Assembly (NCBI GenBank): GCA_013138675.1 | Contig: WTCH01000106.1 | Location: 1 to 6,563 of the forward strand | Direction: 5' to 3' | DNA length: 6,563 nucleotides | Source of the DNA: Woeseiaceae bacterium | Lineage (GTDB): Bacteria > Pseudomonadota > Gammaproteobacteria > Steroidobacterales > Woeseiaceae | In this document: positions 1-5,473 of the stretch, piece after piece | Layout: every line of letters starts with the position of its first letter | Position numbering within the stretch: position 1 is the first letter of the stretch | The notes under the pieces: model-generated | What the model was told of the DNA's origin: nothing | The model's input: only the letters and a program-made list of their open reading frames with translations | Database searches by the model: none | Position numbers and translations under genes: made by a program

Positions 1-2
1 GA

Positions 3-16
3 CATTAAAACATCCT
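3..16 (-). promoter_or_regulatory. Possible RBS and ATG of the next gene (trpF by synteny)
   Basis: AGGA (16-13), seven nucleotides, then ATG (5-3) give an ideal ribosome-binding-site spacing 67 nt downstream of truA. Only five bases of any coding sequence would be visible, so the product cannot be read. In many gammaproteobacteria trpF (phosphoribosylanthranilate isomerase) follows truA, which is the only reason to suggest it. Confidence 0.35.
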
Positions 17-40
17 ATCTCAAATTTCGCTCAATGGAAG

Positions 41-61
41 CCTGAATCAGAGTCTTTCAGG
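41..61 (-). other. Small intergenic hairpin downstream of truA
   Basis: CCTGAA (61-56) and TTCAGG (46-41) form a perfect 6-bp inverted repeat around a 9-nt loop, 12 bp after the truA stop. No U-tract follows, so it is not a convincing intrinsic terminator. It may be a chance inverted repeat or a weak structural element between truA and the next gene. Confidence 0.3.
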
Positions 62-72
62 GTGCGAACATG

Positions 73-846
73 TCAGTAATTGTGATTCGGATTCTCGGGC
101 AAGTCGAACTCTTTCGGGTACCCGACATCGACCAGCGTCAGGCCATGAGGCGGCGCCGCCGCTCCACCCTTTTTGCGATCACGGTTCTCCAGAACCTCGG
201 CAGCCCATTCTTCGGGTTTATCTCCACAGCCGATAGTGACCAGCGTCCCTGTGATGTTACGCACCATATGCTGCAGAAACGCGTTGGCTGTCACCTGTAA
301 TCGTATCCAGTCCTTGTCGCGCGTTACCGAAAGAGAGGTGATGTCACGCGTCGCTGTCGATGCCTGGCAGCCGGCTGCGCGGTATGCCGAAAAATCGTGC
401 CGGCCGACGAGCGCCTGCGCTGCCCGGTGCATGCGCTCGGCATCGAGATCGGAATACACCCACCAGGCGCGGTGACGGTACAGGGATGAGCGTACCGGTC
501 GATTGAGTAGCAGGTACTCGTAACGTCTGGACGTCGCCGAAAATCGCGCATGGAAGCTGTCGTCAACGGGCTGAGCCCAGATGACACTGATATCGTCAGG
601 AAGATTACTGTTGGCGCCGAGTACCCAGCCGCGGTTACCGCGTTCGCTCGATGTATCGAAATGCACGACCTGCCCGGACGCATGCACGCCAGTGTCGGTA
701 CGACCGGCGCAGATCACTTTGATGTTTTCGTTGGCGACGACTTTCAACGCGCTTTCGACGCGTTCCTGCACCCCGATACCCGTACGCTGACGTTGCCAGC
801 CGTTGTACGCCGTACCGTCGTACTCAAGGCCCAGAGCGATGCGCAA
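73..846 (-). CDS. truA: tRNA pseudouridine(38-40) synthase
   Basis: Isomerises uridines 38, 39 and 40 in the anticodon stem-loop of many tRNAs; cytoplasmic. Starting at TTG 846 the protein has 257 residues (family usually about 245-270) and begins MRIALGLEYDGTAYNGWQRQ, the standard TruA opening. The catalytic aspartate is Asp51 in AGRTDTGVHASGQVVHF (E. coli Asp60), and the conserved Tyr109 is in SRRYEYLL (E. coli Tyr118). FLQHMVRNITGTL and the HGLTLVDVGYP strand complete the fold. The start is TTG because the only upstream in-frame ATG (1008) lies deep inside fimV and would add about 54 residues foreign to the family. No strong Shine-Dalgarno precedes the TTG; an AGGA overlaps the fimV stop, 16 nt away. 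Translational coupling to fimV is likely. Function is secure; the exact start is less so. Confidence 0.95.
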   Translation of the reverse strand: MRIALGLEYDGTAYNGWQRQRTGIGVQERVESALKVVANENIKVICAGRTDTGVHASGQVVHFDTSSERGNRGWVLGANSNLPDDISVIWAQPVDDSFHARFSATSRRYEYLLLNRPVRSSLYRHRAWWVYSDLDAERMHRAAQALVGRHDFSAYRAAGCQASTATRDITSLSVTRDKDWIRLQVTANAFLQHMVRNITGTLVTIGCGDKPEEWAAEVLENRDRKKGGAAAPPHGLTLVDVGYPKEFDLPENPNHNY

Positions 847-862
847 TAGCGGAGACCGTGTC

Positions 863-3800
863 CTAACTCGGAAGCGAGTCCAGCAGTTGTTGAGCCTGCT
901 GACGCTGGCCTTCGTCGCCCTCGTCCAGAACTTCCTCGAGAATCGAACGTGCGCCACCCGGATCGCCCATATCCACGTAGGCGCGAGCAAGATCGAGCTT
1001 GGTTCCAACCTCGGTCATCGTGCGCGCGTCGGACAAATCGTCGCTCATGTCGTCAGGACCCAGTGCAACCGTGCCGCTGGCTTCAACATCAGTCATTGAC
1101 GGACGCGGCTGTTCGACTGTCGCATCGTCGCGAGGCTGCTCAACCGTATCGCCGCTCTCGCTGACTTGCAGGGCTGCTGTCAGGTCGTCAAGATCCAGTT
1201 CAACGTCAGTACTTGCGACGGCAGGCATCTCACCCGTCTCATCGAGATTCATGTCTCCCGTGAACGCGTCTTTGGGCAGTGCTTCAGTCTTCGCAAAGTC
1301 AAAGTCCGTGCCGGGACCATCATCATCGTCAAGGCTGGCCAGCATCGTCTCGGCATCGTCCGCGAAATTGTCTTCCACTGTATCGTCGCCAAGCCCTGTT
1401 GCGAGCATCGTCGATTCTTCTACCGCGACGTCTGCATCAGCATCCGTCGTCGTCTCCACGGCGAGGTCGGCACTCAGCACCTGCGTAACGCCGGTTGCAT
1501 CGAGCAGGCTTTCATCGAGCGCTTCACCGAAGCTGGTCTCGCTTAGCGCCTCGTTAACGCCGGTCTCATCACTGCTCAGCGCCACTTGCGCGCCGGTTGC
1601 GTCCAGATCGATCTCGGGATTCCTGCCGGTAACTTCGGACAGGTCGTCGACGACTTCTTCCAGAGCGGGGTCGCCCAGGGCTTCCATTCGCCCAGTCGCG
1701 TCAAGATCGTCAAGATCGTCAAGAGAGGCCAGTTCGGTTTCGGCCATGCTGTCGACATCGAGCCCGAGATCGTCGAGATTAATTTCCGCCGTCTCGTCGC
1801 CCGAATGGCCCGCGCCTGCAATCGCATCGCCCAGAGTATCGTCCAGCGACGGCAATTCAGAGGTGCCGGAAAGCACATCAAATTGTTGCTCAATGGTCGG
1901 CGTTTCGGCCGTTTCGTCACTGGCCGCAACCTCTGTCAGGTCCATGTCGACTTCGGGCATTTCTGCTGTTTCAGCCGCCGCAGGCATCTCGCCGGTTACA
2001 TTGAGATCGAACACCTCGTCCATTGCCGAACTCTCGGCGTCCTCCTCAGAGTCCGCGAGTACTGTCTCTTCACTGGTTTCGCTGAGCATGAAGTCGACAG
2101 CACTTTCGTCTTCGACGCCCTGGGTCTGGTCGTCGCCGCCCAGATCAAATATTTCGGATGCCGCGGCATCGTCGTCGTCACCGAACTCCATGTCGAGTGC
2201 GCCAGTCCCCTCTTCGCCCTCTTCGAACGACAGATCGACGGCCTTTGTTGCACCCACAGCACTGGCGCCCGCAAACAGCGCGTCATCGCCGGCTATCTGC
2301 TGCCCCATGATGACGATCTTGTCCCAATCAGCAGATTCAGCTTCACCAACAGAGCCCTTCAGGCGGCCAGCCGCGTCGATAAACGCGTCGCGGTTACCCC
2401 ACACAAAGTAGATTTCGCACAACTTGGTCAGCAGGTCGGCACGATCCGGTTCAAGCGACAACGCGCCGTTGACGAGCTCTGCGGCCTGGTCATAGAGACC
2501 ATAGGCCATATGGAAATCAGCCTCGGCAATCGGATCCGACTGGTCGAGATTGATCGCGGTTTCGCTGCTGAACGTGTCCTCCAGCGAGCCAAATTGCCCG
2601 GTGCCGTCACCGGGTTCCGCGGGGGCTTCGACGGTCGGCGCAGCTTCCTCGAAAGCTGGCGCAGGAGCTTCAAATGTCTCACCCACCTCCACGCTCATTG
2701 TCGATTCCTGTTCGACAACGACAATGGACTCATCCATTGATACCGGCGCACGCAGGCTCTCGGTCGCCGACAGGTCTTGCGCGCCCATGTCATCCGAATC
2801 CAGTGGCTGCCAGTCATCAGGATCATCTTCGTCACGATCACGACGCATCATCCAGAACAACAAGGCACCGACAAGTACGACTACGCCGACAATGATCATC
2901 CAGAAGCTCTTGACGAACTCCATTGCACGATCAACCAGGCTCGGCTCGGCACGTGTCGGCGCGCGAATAATGTCAGCTGGGGGCGTGTCTTCAACTTCGT
3001 CCGGCATGGCATCTATCGACGTATCTTCGACCACGTCGTCGACGTCGCCGTCGGCAATCAGGCTCTCATCATCAACAGGCTCGGCATCCGGATCGTCCGC
3101 GAACGGATCGTAGAGGTCACCTTGAATTCGGGCGAGTTCATCACGCAGTTGTGCCAACTCATTGTCACGAATCTCGATCAGCGATTGCTGCTGCGGCACA
3201 TCCGCAGCCTCGAGTTCGGCGATCCGTTGGTTGATTTCGTCTTCACGCGTTTGCGGTTCATCGTCGGCAAACAGATCCGGCTCAGGCTCAGGTTCCGGCG
3301 CCAGCGTGTCGGCATCATCGCCGAAGTCCTCATCAGGCGGTACGAGCGTCAGGCTCGGGCGCGTTGACGAGTCCTCGACCGGCGCTACCGTGCCACTGCT
3401 CCATTCAATGTGTTGCCGTTGAGCCTCAGCCAGTGCACCGCTTCGATCAATCCGGGTAATCGCATCCGCGGTCGGGATACGAAGGTCCGCACCGGCGCGC
3501 AGGATGTTGATGTTGCCGCCAAATGCGTCCGGGTTGGCTTCGAAAATTGCCAGCATCGTCTGATTCATCGTCAGACCGCTGTCAGGACGAACGCGACTCG
3601 CAAGTCCCCACAGCGTTTCACCGCGTTTCACCACGTGATCATCACCTACTGACAAAATGAAGCGTGAATAATCGACGGGTGCCCGTGTGTCATCTGCGAC
3701 GGGTTGCGGTGCAGGTTGTCCTTCGGGTTCGGCCTGCCGTGGTAAAGGTGAGGGAGTTGCACGCTGTTGCGGCGCGGGCGCTGGTGGCGGCGCAGCGCGT

Positions 3801-4276
3801 TCAATACGAGCACTGTCGACAGGTGCCGTACGTGTCGGCGCCTGTACCGCGGGCGCTGTGTCGGCAGCCGGCGGCGCGAAAGTCGGTGGATCCAGGAAAA
3901 CCGTGTACTCGCGTAACAGGCGACCGCGTGACCACGATGCTTCAACAAGGAACGTCAGGAACGGTTCTGCCATCGGCTTCAAGGTGCGAACCTGGACATA
4001 GTTGCCATCGGCACGACCGCTGCGAACGATGTTGAATTGCATTCCCTGCAGATAAAAGGGCCTGTCGATGCCGTAACGATCGAACGTATCGGCTGACGCC
4101 ATGGCAATCGTGAGGTTGTCGAGCTCTTCCGGTATGGCGGACAATAGCTCGATTCGAGCATTCAGCGGCTCATTGAGCGCTGAATTCATGCGAATGTCTC
4201 CCAGCCCCAGGGCCCAGACCTCGCTCGATAAGAGCAAGACAAGCACAAGCGAGATTCGAGAGAGTGATCTCGACAT
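863..4276 (-). CDS. fimV: FimV-family LysM/TPR polar hub protein (pilus/motility)
   Basis: Large inner-membrane protein with periplasmic peptidoglycan-binding and cytoplasmic TPR parts. In Pseudomonas and relatives FimV organises cell poles, supports type IV pilus assembly and raises cyclic AMP. The 1137 residues read: signal peptide 1-22 (hydrophobic core, cleavage after VWA); FimV core 23-131 (LGLGDIRMNSALNEPLNA, and the RGRLLREYTVFLDPP end); Pro/Ala linker 132-200; LysM 214-268 (HVVKRGETLWGLA start); predicted coiled coil about 343-388; membrane span 458-477 followed by RRDRDEDD; TPR-like segment about 583-640; very acidic Asp/Glu region 680-1090 rich in ATG/ETG motifs; FimV C-terminal domain about 1092-1135 (TKLDLARAYVDMGDPGGARS). 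It is longer than P. aeruginosa FimV (about 919), mostly through the acidic arm. The ATG at 4276 is chosen for its signal peptide and RBS; an in-frame start at 4336 would add 20 residues in front of the signal peptide. Confidence 0.93.
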   Translation of the reverse strand: MSRSLSRISLVLVLLLSSEVWALGLGDIRMNSALNEPLNARIELLSAIPEELDNLTIAMASADTFDRYGIDRPFYLQGMQFNIVRSGRADGNYVQVRTLKPMAEPFLTFLVEASWSRGRLLREYTVFLDPPTFAPPAADTAPAVQAPTRTAPVDSARIERAAPPPAPAPQQRATPSPLPRQAEPEGQPAPQPVADDTRAPVDYSRFILSVGDDHVVKRGETLWGLASRVRPDSGLTMNQTMLAIFEANPDAFGGNINILRAGADLRIPTADAITRIDRSGALAEAQRQHIEWSSGTVAPVEDSSTRPSLTLVPPDEDFGDDADTLAPEPEPEPDLFADDEPQTREDEINQRIAELEAADVPQQQSLIEIRDNELAQLRDELARIQGDLYDPFADDPDAEPVDDESLIADGDVDDVVEDTSIDAMPDEVEDTPPADIIRAPTRAEPSLVDRAMEFVKSFWMIIVGVVVLVGALLFWMMRRDRDEDDPDDWQPLDSDDMGAQDLSATESLRAPVSMDESIVVVEQESTMSVEVGETFEAPAPAFEEAAPTVEAPAEPGDGTGQFGSLEDTFSSETAINLDQSDPIAEADFHMAYGLYDQAAELVNGALSLEPDRADLLTKLCEIYFVWGNRDAFIDAAGRLKGSVGEAESADWDKIVIMGQQIAGDDALFAGASAVGATKAVDLSFEEGEEGTGALDMEFGDDDDAAASEIFDLGGDDQTQGVEDESAVDFMLSETSEETVLADSEEDAESSAMDEVFDLNVTGEMPAAAETAEMPEVDMDLTEVAASDETAETPTIEQQFDVLSGTSELPSLDDTLGDAIAGAGHSGDETAEINLDDLGLDVDSMAETELASLDDLDDLDATGRMEALGDPALEEVVDDLSEVTGRNPEIDLDATGAQVALSSDETGVNEALSETSFGEALDESLLDATGVTQVLSADLAVETTTDADADVAVEESTMLATGLGDDTVEDNFADDAETMLASLDDDDGPGTDFDFAKTEALPKDAFTGDMNLDETGEMPAVASTDVELDLDDLTAALQVSESGDTVEQPRDDATVEQPRPSMTDVEASGTVALGPDDMSDDLSDARTMTEVGTKLDLARAYVDMGDPGGARSILEEVLDEGDEGQRQQAQQLLDSLPS
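1103..1147 (-). repeat. Peptide repeat TVEQPR x2 in FimV
   Basis: Residues 1044-1049 and 1053-1058 of FimV are both TVEQPR, nine residues apart. At the DNA level five of the six codons differ at the third base (ACG/ACA, GTT/GTC, GAG/GAA, CCT/CCG, CGC/CGT), and only CAG is shared. The peptide is therefore identical while synonymous positions have diverged. Confidence 0.85.
1700..1723 (-). repeat. 9-bp tandem repeat encoding LDDLDDLD in FimV
   Basis: CTTGACGAT occurs twice in tandem, followed by a partial third unit CTTGAC, and encodes FimV residues 852-859. The units are identical at every base, which suggests recent slippage. It sits in the acidic low-complexity arm. Confidence 0.8.
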
Positions 4277-4285
4277 AATTTTAAT

Positions 4286-4289
4286 CTCC
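4286..4289 (-). promoter_or_regulatory. fimV ribosome binding site
   Basis: GGAG is followed by 9 nt and then the ATG at 4276. This spacing, together with the signal peptide that begins at that ATG, decides the fimV start over the in-frame ATG codons 57-60 nt further upstream. Confidence 0.65.
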
Positions 4290-4368
4290 AACTCCCCAAG
4301 TGCCGTACAGATGATGCCCGCAAGGGGCGCCATCACGGCAGGCAGACCCGTTTAACATATGGTCCCGA

Positions 4369-4397
4369 ACTATAGCTCATAAATGGTTTTTCGCCAA
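4369..4397 (-). promoter_or_regulatory. Candidate sigma70 promoter for fimV(-truA)
   Basis: A -35 box TTGGCG (4397-4392) is followed by exactly 17 bp and then a -10 box TATAGT (4374-4369). These match the consensus at 4/6 and 5/6 positions. The -35 lies in the last codons of asd and the -10 just beyond its stop. Transcription would begin near 4362, giving a leader of about 86 nt before the fimV ATG. It is found by eye only. The orientation and placement directly before fimV make it the best promoter in the window. Confidence 0.45.
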
Positions 4398-5399
4398 TAT
4401 TTCAGCAATTTGGACGCTATTTAGAGCCGCGCCCTTACGTATGTTATCCGACACTACCCAGAGGTTTATTCCGCGCGGATGGGAAATATCTTCACGTACC
4501 CGACCCACGAAAACCGGGTCATTACCCGAACTTTCGGTTACTGCCGTCGGATATTCACCGGTTTTTTTGCCGTCAAGCAGTGTTACGCCGGGTGCATTGC
4601 CGAGCAATTCGCATACTTCTTCGGCCGAGATCTTGTCCCGGGTCTCGATGTGCACCGCCTCGGAATGGCCGAAAAACACCGGAATCCGCACCGCTGTTGG
4701 GTTCACGAGAATGCTGTCGTCTGCAAAAATTTTGCGCGTTTCCCAGACCATCTTCATTTCTTCTTTCGTGTAGCCATTGTCCTGGAAGGTGTCGATATGC
4801 GGCACGGCGTTAAACGCAATTTGTTTCGCATCGCCCTCGATTTCGAGCGGACGACCGTTCAGGAGCATAGCTGTCTGCCGCACGAGTTCTTCCACGGCGC
4901 CTCTCCCCGCCCCGGAAACAGCCTGGTAGGTGGCAACGTTTATGCGTTCAATACCAACCGCGTCATAGATCGGTTTCAATGCCACGACCATCGGGATCGT
5001 TGAGCAATTTGGGTTAGCGATGATGCCGCGACTCTTGTAATCCGCGATGGCGTCTGGATTCACCTCCGGAACGACGAGTGGAATGTCATCGTCGTAGCGA
5101 AAGTGCGAGGTGTTGTCGATAACCACACATCCGGCGGCGGCCGCCTTCGGCGCATACTCTTCCGATATGGAACCTCCGGCAGAGAACAGCCCGATCTGGA
5201 CTTGTGAAAAATCGAAATCCGCGAGGTCATCTACATCCAGTTCGCGATTGCCGAATCCCACTTTCTTACCGACCGAACGCTCACTCGCCAATGCGTACAG
5301 CTTGCCAACCGGGAACTTTCGCGCCGCGAGAATCTCGAGCATTGCTTCGCCAACGGCGCCGGTCGCACCGACGACAGCTACATCGTATTTTGTCGTCAC
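4377..5399 (-). CDS. asd: Aspartate-semialdehyde dehydrogenase
   Basis: Cytoplasmic NADPH-dependent reductive dephosphorylation of L-aspartyl-4-phosphate to L-aspartate 4-semialdehyde. This is the branch point to lysine and diaminopimelate (cell wall), threonine and methionine. The protein has 340 residues. It begins TTKYDVAVVGATGAVGE, with the Rossmann nucleotide-binding loop GATGAVG at 11-17. The catalytic cysteine lies in NPNCST (Cys132), Gln159 is in TYQAVSGAG, and the catalytic-base His245 is in FFGHSEAVH, just after VRIPV. The C-terminus (WVVSDNIRKGAALNSVQIAE) is typical. Length and motifs point to the shorter, roughly 340-residue branch rather than the 367-residue E. coli type. The start is GTG, with GAGGA 11 nt upstream. 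It lies 70 bp after aroC, across the REP array, and 100 bp before fimV. All catalytic residues expected of the family are present. Confidence 0.97.
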   Translation of the reverse strand: MTTKYDVAVVGATGAVGEAMLEILAARKFPVGKLYALASERSVGKKVGFGNRELDVDDLADFDFSQVQIGLFSAGGSISEEYAPKAAAAGCVVIDNTSHFRYDDDIPLVVPEVNPDAIADYKSRGIIANPNCSTIPMVVALKPIYDAVGIERINVATYQAVSGAGRGAVEELVRQTAMLLNGRPLEIEGDAKQIAFNAVPHIDTFQDNGYTKEEMKMVWETRKIFADDSILVNPTAVRIPVFFGHSEAVHIETRDKISAEEVCELLGNAPGVTLLDGKKTGEYPTAVTESSGNDPVFVGRVREDISHPRGINLWVVSDNIRKGAALNSVQIAEILAKNHL

Positions 5400-5410
5400 G
5401 TCTGGAGATT

Positions 5411-5415
5411 TCCTC
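5411..5415 (-). promoter_or_regulatory. asd ribosome binding site
   Basis: GAGGA lies 11 nt upstream of the GTG at 5399, which supports GTG as the asd start. No other start codon near the conserved N-terminus is better placed. Confidence 0.6.
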
Positions 5416-5423
5416 AGGTTCTG

Positions 5424-5445
5424 TCGCGGCTGAAGCCGCTCCTAC
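5424..5445 (-). repeat. REP-like palindrome, copy nearest asd
   Basis: On the minus strand this begins GTAGGAGC, then GCGGCTTCAGCCGC and a closing GA. It is the third copy of the 28-bp-period array and ends about 8 bp upstream of the asd Shine-Dalgarno sequence. In the aroC-asd transcript the three hairpins could stabilise the 3' end of aroC mRNA or impede ribosomes or polymerase before asd. None is followed by a clean U-tract on the minus strand, so they are not called as an intrinsic terminator. Confidence 0.85.
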
Positions 5446-5451
5446 AATTTT

Positions 5452-5473
5452 TCGCGGCTAAAGCCGCTCCTAC
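5452..5473 (-). repeat. REP-like palindrome, middle copy (supplies aroC stop)
   Basis: On the minus strand this begins GTAGGAGC, then GCGGCTTTAGCCGC. The single C-to-T change in the loop relative to its neighbours leaves the GC stem intact. It is separated from each neighbouring copy by a 6-nt AT-rich spacer (5446-5451 and 5474-5479), giving an exact 28-bp period. The TAG in its GTAG head (5472-5470) is the aroC stop codon. Confidence 0.85.

Noticed and set aside
847..1008. N-terminal extension of truA starting at ATG 1008
   Set aside because: The extra residues overlap the conserved FimV C-terminal domain in another frame and do not resemble any TruA N-terminus.
999..2411. 470-codon, extremely Ser-rich open frame on the plus strand opposite fimV
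   Set aside because: It is the antisense shadow of Asp/Glu/Ala-rich FimV codons (GAC, GAT and GCG read backwards as Ser/Val/Arg-type codons). It has no domain, no signal peptide and no sensible RBS, and the minus-strand fimV is unmistakable.
1586..2740. 384-codon plus-strand open frame opposite fimV
   Set aside because: Also antisense to fimV; the composition is explained by the reverse complement of acidic codons, and no family features are visible.
3275..3302. EPEPEPEPD low-complexity tract in FimV as a special motif
   Set aside because: Short periplasmic linker between LysM and coiled coil; simple Glu-Pro spacers are common and nothing indicates a specific function.
4318..4332. GCCC-cttgc-GGGC inverted repeat in the asd-fimV gap as an asd terminator
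   Set aside because: Only a 4-bp stem with no following U-tract, and it lies within the likely fimV leader.
4277..4336. Longer fimV beginning at ATG 4336
   Set aside because: It would place 20 residues ahead of a well-formed signal peptide; ATG 4276 has GGAG at 9 nt and starts exactly at the signal peptide.
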